DNA of 15,672 bases from Muribaculaceae bacterium (lineage in GTDB: Bacteria > Bacteroidota > Bacteroidia > Bacteroidales > Muribaculaceae): assembly GCA_029051445.1 (NCBI GenBank), contig JAIDKP010000152.1, positions 1 to 15,672 of the forward strand, in the 5' to 3' direction. Position numbers and translations under genes: made by a program. The notes below the pieces were generated by a model that saw only the letters and a program-made list of their open reading frames with translations, was not told the origin of the DNA and searched no databases. Positions 1-7,797 of the stretch are shown piece by piece (the stretch's first letter is position 1; every line of letters starts with the position of its first letter).

Positions 1-484
1 GTTCACAGGCATCGACCTGAAGAAATGCATCGGAGCCGGAGCCGGACTCGACTCCGACGGCATACGCCACAAATATGATGTGCTCGCCCGCGCGCTCGCC
101 AACTACAGCGGCGGCAACGACGCGAGATCCAAAATAGCATGGTTCGGCGGCTATGAGATGGTCATGGCCATCGGCGGAATGCTGCAGGCAGCTCAGTCGG
201 GCATGATCATTCTTGTCGACGGATTCATCATGACAAGCGTGATACTTGCGGCCTCACAACTCTGTCGCGAAGTAATGGACTACGCCGTCTTCGCACACCA
301 GGGCGACGAGAGCGGCCATCGGCTCATGCTTGAGGCCATGGGAGTCAGGCCGCTGCTGCATCTCGACCTGCGTCTCGGCGAAGGATCGGGTGCCGTGTGT
401 GCCTACCCGATCGTCGAGTCGGCTGTGAGAATGATCAACCGCATGGACTCGTTTCAGTCGGTCAACGTCACAAAATATTTCTGA
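1..484 (+). CDS. cobT: CobT, nicotinate-nucleotide:dimethylbenzimidazole phosphoribosyltransferase (C-terminal part)
   Basis: The reading frame is open from base 2 and its start lies outside the window; about 160 C-terminal residues are visible. CobT transfers phosphoribose from nicotinate mononucleotide to a lower-ligand base such as 5,6-dimethylbenzimidazole, giving alpha-ribazole phosphate for the nucleotide loop of cobalamin. Seen in the sequence are the glycine-rich [11 protein letters not shown] segment near the start, the [17 protein letters not shown] region, and near the C-terminus [11 protein letters not shown], whose Glu matches the catalytic glutamate known for the family. The stop codon TGA overlaps the ATG of cobS (ATGA), so the two are probably translationally coupled. 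The fragment is intact to its normal end. The family call is firm; the base actually used as lower ligand cannot be read from sequence. Confidence 0.95.
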   Translation, partial: FTGIDLKKCIGAGAGLDSDGIRHKYDVLARALANYSGGNDARSKIAWFGGYEMVMAIGGMLQAAQSGMIILVDGFIMTSVILAASQLCREVMDYAVFAHQGDESGHRLMLEAMGVRPLLHLDLRLGEGSGAVCAYPIVESAVRMINRMDSFQSVNVTKYF

Positions 485-1233
485 TGCGCAGTATCGCGGC
501 GGCAATCACGCTTTTCACACGCATACCCATGTGGCGATGGGTCTCGATACCACAGCAGGCCTACTCTTCGGCCGTAGTGTGGTGGCCGCTCGTCGGCTGG
601 ATAACTGGAGGTGCCGCGGCATTGTCGCTATTTGCCGCCGCACAGGTGCTTCCGGTGCTTCCGGCTGCAGTAATCGCGATCGTAGCCCGGCTTCTGCTGA
701 CAGGAGCGCTACATGAAGACGGACTCGCCGACTTCTGCGACGGATTTGGCGGAGGAAACGGCAAAGAGCGCATACTCGAGATCATGAAAGACTCACACAT
801 CGGCACCTACGGCGTGATAGGCCTTATAAGCTATTTTCTTCTCACCGTCGCGCTACTCGCCTCACTCACTCCGGCCGCTGCCGCCATCACGATCTTTGCA
901 GCCGATCCGCTCGCCAAAGCCTGCACATCGCAGATCACCAACATCCTCCCCTATGCGCGCCCCGAAGGAGCGAAGAACAAAATTTCCTACTCCCGCATGA
1001 CCATCCCACAGTTAATACTGAACATTCTTCCGGGAGTCATTCCGGCCGCGATCGCGGCACTGTATTGTCAGCTGTTTCCACTCGCGGCACTACTTCCGAT
1101 GACAGCGTCATGCATCCTCATATCAATGATGAGAAGACGCATCGGCGGCTACACCGGCGACTGCTGCGGAGCATGCTGCCTGATATGCGAGGTATCGGTG
1201 CTTGCCGGAGCTGCCGTAATCTGCAATTTATGA
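484..1233 (+). CDS. cobS: CobS, adenosylcobinamide-GDP ribazoletransferase
   Basis: This integral membrane protein of 249 residues joins adenosylcobinamide-GDP to alpha-ribazole (or its phosphate), the last condensation of cobalamin synthesis. The diagnostic stretch lies at residues 76-110: LHEDGLADFCDGFGGG followed by MKDSHIGTYGV, matching the acidic DGLAD and MKDSxIG motifs of the family. The rest is mostly hydrophobic with several probable membrane segments (about residues 30-75, 110-150 and 165-225). The ATG at 484 was chosen because it overlaps the cobT stop and gives the usual CobS N-terminus; an in-frame upstream start at 397 would lie inside cobT. The end overlaps the start of cobC by an ATGA, continuing the cobT-cobS-cobC operon. 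Confidence 0.95.
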   Translation: MRSIAAAITLFTRIPMWRWVSIPQQAYSSAVVWWPLVGWITGGAAALSLFAAAQVLPVLPAAVIAIVARLLLTGALHEDGLADFCDGFGGGNGKERILEIMKDSHIGTYGVIGLISYFLLTVALLASLTPAAAAITIFAADPLAKACTSQITNILPYARPEGAKNKISYSRMTIPQLILNILPGVIPAAIAALYCQLFPLAALLPMTASCILISMMRRRIGGYTGDCCGACCLICEVSVLAGAAVICNL

Positions 1234-1763
1234 AACTTACACTGATACGCCACACATCGGTCGATGTGCCACGAGGCATATGCTACGGACGCACCGACGT
1301 CCCGCTATCGTCCACCTTTGCCGACGAGGCCGGAGCCGTTGCCGAAGCCTTGAGCCACCGGAAATTCGACCATGTATTCACAAGCCCCTTGTCGCGTTGC
1401 GTCAGGCTGGCCGAAGCATGCGGCTATCCCGATGCCACACGCGATCAGCGGCTGCAGGAAATGCACTTCGGCGACTGGGAGATGCAGGCCTTTGACAAAA
1501 TCGACGATCCGCGTCTTCAGGAGTGGTTCGACGACTATATGCATGTCGAGCCGACCAATGGAGAATCGGCCATGCAACAACGGGAGCGTTTTCTTGATTT
1601 TATAGACGGCCTGAAGCAATCAGTCAGCCCCAATGCATCGGTCGCCGCCTTCACCCATGCCGGGATTCTCGTCCATGCCCTTGTGGCGTTCGGCGGAACC
1701 ACCTATACCGAAGCCTACTCGGCCATTCCGCCCTACGGATCTATAATAGACTTAGATATCTGA
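1230..1763 (+). CDS. cobC: CobC-type alpha-ribazole phosphatase (histidine phosphatase superfamily)
   Basis: The protein has 177 residues and belongs to the phosphoglycerate-mutase-like histidine phosphatases. The N-terminal LIRHT (R7, H8) is the phosphate-accepting RH motif, TSPLSRC at 51-57 supplies the usual conserved Arg, E77 in LQEMHFGDWE is the likely acid, and H143 in FTHAGIL is the second catalytic His. In this context it should remove the 5' phosphate from alpha-ribazole phosphate or from cobalamin phosphate. The superfamily alone would not fix the substrate; the assignment rests on its position directly behind cobT and cobS with an ATGA overlap. An upstream in-frame start at 1065 would sit inside cobS and was not used. 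The 3' end runs 23 bp into the 3' end of cbiB on the other strand. Confidence 0.88.
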   Translation: MKLTLIRHTSVDVPRGICYGRTDVPLSSTFADEAGAVAEALSHRKFDHVFTSPLSRCVRLAEACGYPDATRDQRLQEMHFGDWEMQAFDKIDDPRLQEWFDDYMHVEPTNGESAMQQRERFLDFIDGLKQSVSPNASVAAFTHAGILVHALVAFGGTTYTEAYSAIPPYGSIIDLDI

Positions 1764-2676
1764 CAGTCATTGCCAGCAACACGGCACAGATTTCTGTGCC
1801 GCGATTGATGCCGGTGGCCCGTTTCATATCGCTATAAGTGAAATCGCGCTGTGTGACACCTATGTACGGTTTGTAGACGCTCTCGCCGAAGTAATCGTGC
1901 GTGCCGCCGAAACGACAGTCGAGTATTCCGGCCAGAGCTGCCTCCGGATAACCGCTGTTGGGGCTTGCGTGCTCCTTTCCGTAGCGGCATACAAACGGCA
2001 GCAGGCGCGACTTTCCGGCAACCATGACCATAAGCAGTGCCGTGAGTCTTGCCGGTATAAAATTGGCGACATCGTCGATACGGGCGGCCACCATGCCGAA
2101 AGCCCTGTATCGCTCATTCTTATAGCCTATCATCGAGTCGAGCGTATTCACCATCTTGTAGGCCAGCATTCCGGGCACACCGAGCAAAGCATACCAGAAC
2201 AGCGGGGCTACAACGCCATCGCTCAGATTCTCGGCAAGAGTCTCGAGAGCCGCTGTGCGTATCTCCTGAGCCGACAGCCCCGAAGTGTCACGGCCGACAA
2301 TGCGGCCGACCTGCCTGCGACCGGCTTCAATAGACTCGTCGACAGCCATGAATACCATCCTCACCTCGCGTATAAGCGTCGTACCTGCCAGACAGTAGTA
2401 GATCAATATGGCCTGCACGGCGACCTCGGCCCACTGCCAGGCCGATAGCCGGTGAAGCAGCAACACGCCCGCGAAATAGACTCCGGCAATAAGTGCCACA
2501 GCACAGACAGCACCTTTTATCGCCCGGCCTCTGCCCTTATTGAAATGCCGTTCGCAGAACGCGATAGCGTTGCCGAACCACACGATGGGATGCGGCAGAC
2601 GCGACGGATCTCCGGCTACCATGTCGAGCAGCCACCCCGCAAGCAACGGCAATATTGCAATCACAACGCCATCCAT
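1741..2676 (-). CDS. cbiB: CbiB, adenosylcobinamide-phosphate synthase
   Basis: This 311-residue membrane protein attaches (R)-1-amino-2-propanol O-2-phosphate, or the ethanolamine equivalent, to adenosylcobyric acid. Family signatures visible are AGDPSRLPHPIVWFGN at about residues 21-36, and the conserved central block containing ENLSDGVVAPLFWYALLG, followed by MVNTLDSMIGYKNERY. Several hydrophobic segments are spread through the protein (about residues 3-20, 52-72, 80-105 and others). The start lies 16 bp inside the end of cobD, the preceding gene on this strand that makes its substrate, so the two are probably co-translated. CbiB is called CobD in the Pseudomonas nomenclature, a common source of confusion with its neighbour. 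Confidence 0.94.
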   Translation of the reverse strand: MDGVVIAILPLLAGWLLDMVAGDPSRLPHPIVWFGNAIAFCERHFNKGRGRAIKGAVCAVALIAGVYFAGVLLLHRLSAWQWAEVAVQAILIYYCLAGTTLIREVRMVFMAVDESIEAGRRQVGRIVGRDTSGLSAQEIRTAALETLAENLSDGVVAPLFWYALLGVPGMLAYKMVNTLDSMIGYKNERYRAFGMVAARIDDVANFIPARLTALLMVMVAGKSRLLPFVCRYGKEHASPNSGYPEAALAGILDCRFGGTHDYFGESVYKPYIGVTQRDFTYSDMKRATGINRGTEICAVLLAMTVRYLSLL

Positions 2677-3668
2677 TCTCTCAATGCATTGATAAGTCTG
2701 TCATTCTCGTCACTGCCCTGCGCCGCTACTCTGAAATGCCTTGAGGAAAGCCCCTCGAAATTAGAGGCATCCCTTATCAGAAGCCCGTGACGCGACACAA
2801 GCCACTCTTTCAGCTCAGCCGCGCTACGATCAGGCAGAACGGCAAGAAAGAAATTGCAGTCTGTCTGGACTACCTCAACTCCCGCCTCCCTGAGAGCGGC
2901 CGATATGCGCAATGCCTCGCCATGCAGTGTCCCGGCATCTATACCGTAGTCTCCGCGATGATCCAGAAGATAACGAGCCGCCTCTATCGCGACCGAGTTC
3001 ACCGACCACGGCATACGCAAAGCCCTCATGCTGTCGGCGACTTCGGCAGGAGCCACCACATAGCCTATACGCAGTCCCGGCACGGCAAACTGTTTGGTAA
3101 GCGAATGCAGCATCACCACATTCCGGCGGCTTACCACATCATCGACCGTGAGCACCTCACGCATCGAGTAGTCGGCATAAGCCTGGTCGACGACAAAAAG
3201 TGTATCGGCATGCGCGTCGGCACAATCCAGCAGATCCCTGCGGTCATATACCTGTCCGGTCGGATTGTTGGGATTACATAGCCAGACCACATCCGCGTCT
3301 TCCGCCTCCTTTATGTCAGAGACAAAAACGATATCATGGCCGAATATACGGCATGCATCCTGATACTCCCTGAATGTCGGCACCGACACAACCGAACGCC
3401 CCCTATCATGCAGATGGGCGATAAGATAGATCGCCTCCGTCGCTCCATTGGTTACAATGACATTTTCCTGAGCGATGCCATGATATTTCGCCAGCATAGC
3501 CTCGATGCTGCGCGGTTGCGGCTCGGGATAGTTGCGGTATATGTCGCCTCGGTCTGCAAGATACCGCAGAAGCCCCGAGTGATCCACTCTCTGATGGATA
3601 TTGGTGCTGAAATTCACACTCACCTCCCCGCTGTAGCGGTATAGATCGTCTCCGTGCCCTTCAATCAT
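2661..3668 (-). CDS. cobD: CobD, threonine-phosphate decarboxylase (PLP dependent)
   Basis: This fold-type I PLP enzyme of 335 residues decarboxylates L-threonine O-3-phosphate to (R)-1-amino-2-propanol phosphate, the arm used by CbiB. The N-terminus MIEGHGDDLYRY is the family's typical beginning. Other signatures are TNGATEAIYL at 73-82, NPNNPTG at 132-138, D161 and Y164 in VVDQAYADY for the cofactor ring, HSLTK with K192 as the likely Schiff-base lysine, and R200 in GLRIGYV for the substrate carboxylate. The ATG at 3668 was chosen over an in-frame GTG at 3674 because it fits the family N-terminus; it overlaps the stop of cobQ by 8 bp. No PduX-type threonine kinase is seen nearby, so the source of the phosphothreonine is open. 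Confidence 0.93.
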   Translation of the reverse strand: MIEGHGDDLYRYSGEVSVNFSTNIHQRVDHSGLLRYLADRGDIYRNYPEPQPRSIEAMLAKYHGIAQENVIVTNGATEAIYLIAHLHDRGRSVVSVPTFREYQDACRIFGHDIVFVSDIKEAEDADVVWLCNPNNPTGQVYDRRDLLDCADAHADTLFVVDQAYADYSMREVLTVDDVVSRRNVVMLHSLTKQFAVPGLRIGYVVAPAEVADSMRALRMPWSVNSVAIEAARYLLDHRGDYGIDAGTLHGEALRISAALREAGVEVVQTDCNFFLAVLPDRSAAELKEWLVSRHGLLIRDASNFEGLSSRHFRVAAQGSDENDRLINALREWMAL

Positions 3669-5130
3669 TGCCACTCATTATTTCATAAAGTTTCGGAATA
3701 TCGACATAGGTTCTCAGCCAGTCGGCAAGAGCATCATACTGCGATTCCTTATAGGCTTTGTAATCAAAGTCGCTACCGCTGTACGCATCACAATAGGGCG
3801 CAAGCAGATGATCGATCACAGCCTGATTGTCAAGAAGTCCGTGTATATAGCTGCCGAAACAGCGATTGTCGGCTATACAGCCTTCAGGCGTGCCGTCCGA
3901 CAGTGTCGCGAGCGGTCTCGCCGACTCTGTACGTCCCATGTGTATCTCATACCCCTCACACTCACGCGCATCGTCAAGAAACCTGAATGTGACCCTGCGC
4001 GTTCTCTTCTCACGCGTCATCACCGTCCTGACAGGCAACAGACCAAGCCCCGGCAACAAAGCCGGGCCTCCGTCCACGCCGTCGGGATCGGAGACCTCCA
4101 GCCCCATCATCTGGTAGCCGCCGCATATTCCTATAACCGTTTTCCCTTCATCGCGCGCCTTGCATATCGCATCCGACATACCGCTCATTCTCAGGGTCAG
4201 CAGGTCATCCTGCGTGTTCTTGCTTCCGGGCACAATGACGATATCGGCAGCCGACAGATCCTCCGGTTCGGCCGCATAATAGAGATTCACTTCAGGTCTG
4301 CGCTCCAGCACATCAAAATCGGTGAAATTAGAAATATGCTTCAGCAACACCACCGCCACATTCACCTTGCCGCCAACAGCACCTCTTCCTTTACCGGCGA
4401 TGGCAACCGAGTCTTCCTCTTCGATATGGATGTGCGCTGCCACCGGCACAACACCAAGCACAGGCACACCGCACACTTCCTCCATCATACGCCGTCCATC
4501 GTCAAACAGACGGAGGTCTCCCCTGAATTTATTGACAATTATACCCTTGATGCGCCTACGGGCACTCGCATCCTGTAGCATTATCGAGCCATAGGCACTC
4601 GCAAAGACTCCACCGCGGTCAATATCGGCGACAAGTATAACATTTGCGTCGGCATACTCCGCCATCGACATATTCACAATATCGCCATCCTTCAGATTGA
4701 GCTCGGCAATACTGCCGGCACCTTCCAAGACAACAGGATTAAAATTTGAAGCCAGACGGTCAAAAGCCTCATGAGCCACTTTCCGCAACTCTTCTTTGCC
4801 CTCTTTCCTGAAATACTGATAGGCCTCGCGGTCTCCATGAGGCACACCGTTTATCACAACCTGCGACCTCATTTCACCCGACGGTTTCAGCAATATCGGA
4901 TTCATGTCGGTGCTGCACTCTATGCCTGCCGCCTCAGCCTGAACGGCCTGCGCGCGACCTATCTCACGGCCATCGGATGTCGCATAGGAATTCAGCGCCA
5001 TATTCTGGGCCTTGAACGGTGCCGGCCTATAGCCGTCCTGAAGGAATATACGGCAGAGTCCGGTAGCGATCAGGCTCTTGCCCACGTCGCTTCCGGTTCC
5101 CCCAAGCATTATCGGTGACAGACGCTTCAT
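3661..5130 (-). CDS. cobQ: CobQ/CbiP, adenosylcobyric acid synthase
   Basis: The protein of 489 residues is a glutamine-dependent amidase that converts adenosylcobyrinic acid a,c-diamide to adenosylcobyric acid with four ATP-driven amidations. Residues 1-230 are the P-loop synthetase domain, with GGTGSDVGKS at 10-19 and VADIDRGGVFAS near 167-178. Residues from about 255 to the end form a class I glutamine amidotransferase domain with the nucleophilic Cys C336 in GICGGYQMMG and the catalytic His H430 in CFGSYIHG. The ATG at 5130 was preferred over an in-frame GTG at 5157 because MKRLSPIMLGGTGSDVGKS is the usual CobQ start; the gap to the upstream gene is then 19 bp. The length is normal for the family. 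Confidence 0.95.
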   Translation of the reverse strand: MKRLSPIMLGGTGSDVGKSLIATGLCRIFLQDGYRPAPFKAQNMALNSYATSDGREIGRAQAVQAEAAGIECSTDMNPILLKPSGEMRSQVVINGVPHGDREAYQYFRKEGKEELRKVAHEAFDRLASNFNPVVLEGAGSIAELNLKDGDIVNMSMAEYADANVILVADIDRGGVFASAYGSIMLQDASARRRIKGIIVNKFRGDLRLFDDGRRMMEEVCGVPVLGVVPVAAHIHIEEEDSVAIAGKGRGAVGGKVNVAVVLLKHISNFTDFDVLERRPEVNLYYAAEPEDLSAADIVIVPGSKNTQDDLLTLRMSGMSDAICKARDEGKTVIGICGGYQMMGLEVSDPDGVDGGPALLPGLGLLPVRTVMTREKRTRRVTFRFLDDARECEGYEIHMGRTESARPLATLSDGTPEGCIADNRCFGSYIHGLLDNQAVIDHLLAPYCDAYSGSDFDYKAYKESQYDALADWLRTYVDIPKLYEIMSGND

Positions 5131-5149
5131 TGATGTTTGATTAAGAAAT

Positions 5150-6193
5150 TCATACACTCTTCTGGATAATCCTGCATGTCACACTTTCGACAGGGGCGCA
5201 CAGATGACATCCCGTGAGCGACGACGTGCCGTGGTCGGCCTGAACCGTCAGCTCCGCATCGATTCCCGATTCAAGCAGCACACTGATTATATCCCTGTCG
5301 ATATCCTCGAGAATCCTCACCTTACCCATATAATCCCGGCTATGCGAAGCCTCGTCGGCAGCCTCCACATGCAGCAGCACAAAATCATGACGGGCAAGAG
5401 CGGCAATGGCTGCATCACATTTGGCGCGGTAATCGGTGGAAGCATCGCCGGTCGCTCCGGCCACCTCGACAACATCCATACCCACTGCCCGGCCTATTCC
5501 CTTCACAAGACCGACTCCGGCGACAACTGCGCCCGGTGTCTTTCTATCAAACGAGACCGCGCGACCGGGAGACCATAGCGCGATACCGTTGGCCCGACGC
5601 CCTTCAAGCAATTTTATTGCCGCCTTGACACAACCGTTCAGCCTGTCGGCGACAACGCTGTCCGACGACCTCACTTTCAGATCTTCCAGCCGACATTCCG
5701 GCATTCGGTGCGGCGCAACAGCCGACACATCTGCGTCACAGCCTTTTACGACAAGAAGATTGCGAAATCCGGTACCATGATAAAACGTCAGATCTTCTGC
5801 TCCAAGCCCGGCATTCAGGAGTTCGACTGTCTCGCGTGCCTCTTCGTCCGATACCCCCCGTCCACAGTGGGAAGTCACTATACCGCCGGAATGCGATATC
5901 AGATTGCATCGCAGCCACAAGTCGCCGGATCCGGTTTCCACACCCTGCCCGAGAGCCTCAAGCCACGAGCGGGAAGAAAACTTTTCAGGAACGTTATATC
6001 CCAGTATATTTAGCAATGCCACATCTGTGCCCGGTTCATTGCCTGACGGTATCGTCGACACCTGCCCGACACTGCCGTGACGGCGCATGCGGGCAAGGCC
6101 GGGCATGAAAGCGGCCTCTCGCGGCGTAAGGCCGCCAAGAGCCTCGATCCGCTCGTCATCCATACCGTCTATGATTACCAGAATCCGTTTCAT
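5150..6193 (-). CDS. ApgM-family (archaeal-type phosphoglycerate mutase / proposed homoserine kinase) protein in the B12 arm
   Basis: The protein has 347 residues and belongs to the alkaline phosphatase superfamily, in the group holding archaeal-type cofactor-independent phosphoglycerate mutase (ApgM) and the related 'proposed homoserine kinase' proteins. Visible family features are the metal-binding start LVIIDGMDDE (D9), GGLTPREAA at 20-28, PGTDVALLNILGYN at 54-67, the RCNLI block, VEAADEASHSRDY, and AELTVQADHGTSSLTGCH near the C-terminus. The usual nucleophile of this group is a Ser in PGSDxA or PGSExA; here it is Thr (T56), which the wider superfamily does use. It is the first gene of the minus-strand cobalamin arm, with its own promoter. 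Because that arm includes CobD, which needs phosphothreonine, a threonine or serine phosphorylating role is a reasonable guess, but plain phosphoglycerate mutase activity cannot be excluded. The ATG at 6193 was chosen because a TTG at 6217 falls inside the promoter's -7 box. Confidence 0.82.
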   Translation of the reverse strand: MKRILVIIDGMDDERIEALGGLTPREAAFMPGLARMRRHGSVGQVSTIPSGNEPGTDVALLNILGYNVPEKFSSRSWLEALGQGVETGSGDLWLRCNLISHSGGIVTSHCGRGVSDEEARETVELLNAGLGAEDLTFYHGTGFRNLLVVKGCDADVSAVAPHRMPECRLEDLKVRSSDSVVADRLNGCVKAAIKLLEGRRANGIALWSPGRAVSFDRKTPGAVVAGVGLVKGIGRAVGMDVVEVAGATGDASTDYRAKCDAAIAALARHDFVLLHVEAADEASHSRDYMGKVRILEDIDRDIISVLLESGIDAELTVQADHGTSSLTGCHLCAPVESVTCRIIQKSV

Positions 6194-6214
6194 CACGTAA
6201 TTGTCATTCTCATG

Positions 6215-6222
6215 CAAAGATA
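6215..6222 (-). promoter_or_regulatory. Bacteroidetes-type -7 box for the apgM-cobQ-cobD-cbiB arm
   Basis: On the minus strand this octamer reads TATCTTTG, a perfect match to the Bacteroidetes -7 consensus TAnnTTTG. It would start RNA about 15 nt before the ATG at 6193. No convincing -33 TTTG box is visible at the usual distance, and no cobalamin riboswitch fits in the short space between this box and the neighbouring divergent gene. Confidence 0.55.
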
Positions 6223-6297
6223 CAACCCCGCTCCATCATCACATGAGAAAATGGCCACATTCTTTTCCCGGAAATTCCATCACTTGAAAACGTTTTA

Positions 6298-6312
6298 AAC
6301 GGCAGAACCGTT
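6298..6312. other. Small inverted repeat in the divergent intergenic region
   Basis: The 160 bp between the ApgM-like gene and the peptidase gene contain AACGG, a 5-nt spacer and CCGTT as a perfect short inverted repeat, 41 bp before the peptidase start. It could be an operator half-site pair or a weak RNA hairpin, or chance. Confidence 0.2.
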
Positions 6313-6353
6313 ATAATACCATAGCACACAAAACTTTCTTACATTGCACAGAC

Positions 6354-7217
6354 ATGAGACTGGAAGGACGGCGGCAAAGCAACAATATAGTTGACAAAAG
6401 ACGCATATCAGGCAAAAGCATCGGAATCGGCGGAGGAATCATAGGCGTAATCGTCGCTGCCGTGATCACACTTATGTCGGGCGGAGGCATAGGCGATGTA
6501 GCGCAGTCGGCCTTAAATCAGCTGTCGCAACAGAGCGGATCGGCATATGTGCCCGACGCCGAGGATGAGCGTCTCGCGACCGTAGCGTCGCAGATTTTGG
6601 CCGGAACCGAAGATGTGTGGACACGAGAGTTCCGGCAACAGGGATGGGGCACCTACACGCCTCCCAAAATGGTACTCTACCACGGTGCCATACAGACCGG
6701 CTGCGGCCAGGGATCGGCGCAGATGGGACCGTTCTACTGCTCGGCCGACCAGACAGTGTACATCGATCTGGATTTCTTCAAGAACATGGAGCAGACAATC
6801 GGAGCATCGGGCGACTTCACCTACGCCTATGTCATTGCCCATGAGGTAGGACACCACGTGCAATATCTGCTCGGCACACTTGACAGCGCACACAACAAAA
6901 TGGCAGAACTCAATGAGACCGAAGCCAACAAGATAAGCGTAAGGCTCGAACTGCAGGCCGACTTCTATGCCGGCGTGTGGGCGCATAACGACAACGACAT
7001 GTTCGGATCGATCGAAGAAGGAGACGTAGAGCGGGCAATCAACGCGGCATCGAAGATCGGCGACGATTACCTCCAACGCAAAGCCACCGGGCGTGAAATG
7101 CCCGAGAGCTTCAATCATGGACGATCGCAATGGCGAGTCAATTGGCTCAGCAAAGGCATAGAGACCGGAGACCCACGGCAGGGAGACACATTCTCTGTCC
7201 CATATGGACAATTCTAA
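6354..7217 (+). CDS. YpfJ-type neutral zinc metallopeptidase, membrane anchored
   Basis: This 287-residue protein matches the putative neutral zinc metallopeptidase family (YpfJ; Pfam Zn_peptidase). It has a short basic N-terminal tail, one membrane segment at about residues 23-41 (Gly/Ile/Val rich), a Ser/Gln-rich linker, and a catalytic domain from about residue 68. The zinc site AHEVGHHVQY gives H163, E164 and H167; ELQADFYAGVWAH further on carries the likely third ligand. The closing motif ETGDPRQGDTF is typical of the family. The domain probably faces the periplasm, and the physiological substrate is unknown for the family. The gene is followed 27 bp later by the DUF4332 gene and shares an operon-like arrangement with it. 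Confidence 0.92.
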   Translation: MRLEGRRQSNNIVDKRRISGKSIGIGGGIIGVIVAAVITLMSGGGIGDVAQSALNQLSQQSGSAYVPDAEDERLATVASQILAGTEDVWTREFRQQGWGTYTPPKMVLYHGAIQTGCGQGSAQMGPFYCSADQTVYIDLDFFKNMEQTIGASGDFTYAYVIAHEVGHHVQYLLGTLDSAHNKMAELNETEANKISVRLELQADFYAGVWAHNDNDMFGSIEEGDVERAINAASKIGDDYLQRKATGREMPESFNHGRSQWRVNWLSKGIETGDPRQGDTFSVPYGQF

Positions 7218-7244
7218 AACACACAACCCTAACACTGAAAACAC

Positions 7245-7652
7245 ATGATCTACAAAATTATCGAGATTGAGGGCATAGGCAACTCATATGCCGGCATACT
7301 CAACAAAATGGGTATCATCACTACCGATGACCTTCTCAAAATGGCCGCTACGAAAAAAGGGCGCGAGTCGATCGCAGAAGAGACCGGAATATCAGAGAAA
7401 CTGATCCTGAAATGGGCCAACCATGCCGATCTGTTCCGCATCAAGGGAATCGCCGGACAGTTCGCAGAACTCCTCGAAGCCTCTGGAGTCGACACAGTGA
7501 AGGAATTACGACATCGTGTTGCAGCCAACCTTCACGCCAGGCTTGTAGAAGTAAACGACAAGAAAAATCTGTGTAACCGCGTTCCGGCCGAAAGCGAGAT
7601 TCAACGCATGATCGATCAGGCAAAAGAGCTGGCACCGGTGATGACATACTGA
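7245..7652 (+). CDS. DUF4332 helix-hairpin-helix protein
   Basis: The 135-residue protein has two helix-hairpin-helix-like units: IEGIGNSYAGILNKMGIITTDDLL at the start and a second around FRIKGIAGQFAELLEASGVDTVKEL, followed by NLHARLVEVN. This is the pattern of the DUF4332 family, related to the HhH repeats of DNA-binding proteins. There is no signal peptide or membrane segment, so it is probably cytoplasmic. The exact function is not known. It follows the zinc peptidase by 27 bp and precedes a hairpin terminator, so the two genes probably form one transcript. Confidence 0.85.
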   Translation: MIYKIIEIEGIGNSYAGILNKMGIITTDDLLKMAATKKGRESIAEETGISEKLILKWANHADLFRIKGIAGQFAELLEASGVDTVKELRHRVAANLHARLVEVNDKKNLCNRVPAESEIQRMIDQAKELAPVMTY

Positions 7653-7683
7653 GACATCCGTTCAAGGAAAGACATCCCGATAG

Positions 7684-7712
7684 AGGCTGCGACAATTACG
7701 CCGCAGCCTTTT
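7684..7712 (+). terminator. Intrinsic terminator after the DUF4332 gene
   Basis: GGCTGCG and CGCAGCC form a perfect 7-bp stem (an outer A-T pair makes 8) around a 10-nt loop, followed by four T. It sits 32 bp after the DUF4332 stop and separates that unit from fprA. Confidence 0.75.
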
Positions 7713-7755
7713 AAACGACATACCGGCTTTAGCGCTACAGATCGAATGAATTGAT

Positions 7756-7763
7756 TAACTTTG
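7756..7763 (+). promoter_or_regulatory. Bacteroidetes-type -7 box for the flavodiiron gene
   Basis: TAACTTTG is a perfect TAnnTTTG match 34 bp before the fprA ATG, just downstream of the previous terminator, so fprA is probably its own transcription unit. No clear -33 box is seen at the standard spacing. Confidence 0.6.
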
Positions 7764-7797
7764 CCTAAAATTCAATCTGAAATTAAAATAAGCCGAT

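Noticed and set aside
3808..4578. Plus-strand open frame of 256 codons inside cobQ
   Set aside because: It is antisense to the clearly real cobQ and its translation (rich in His, Arg, Ser) has no domain signature; long antisense frames are common in GC-rich genes.
6194..6353. Cobalamin riboswitch before the minus-strand B12 arm
   Set aside because: The -7 box leaves only about 15 nt of leader before the start codon, far too short for a cobalamin riboswitch, and no B12-box-like sequence is seen.
6513..7244. Minus-strand open frame of 243 codons opposite the zinc peptidase
   Set aside because: The plus-strand frame has the HEVGH zinc site and full family length; the antisense frame shows no recognisable features.
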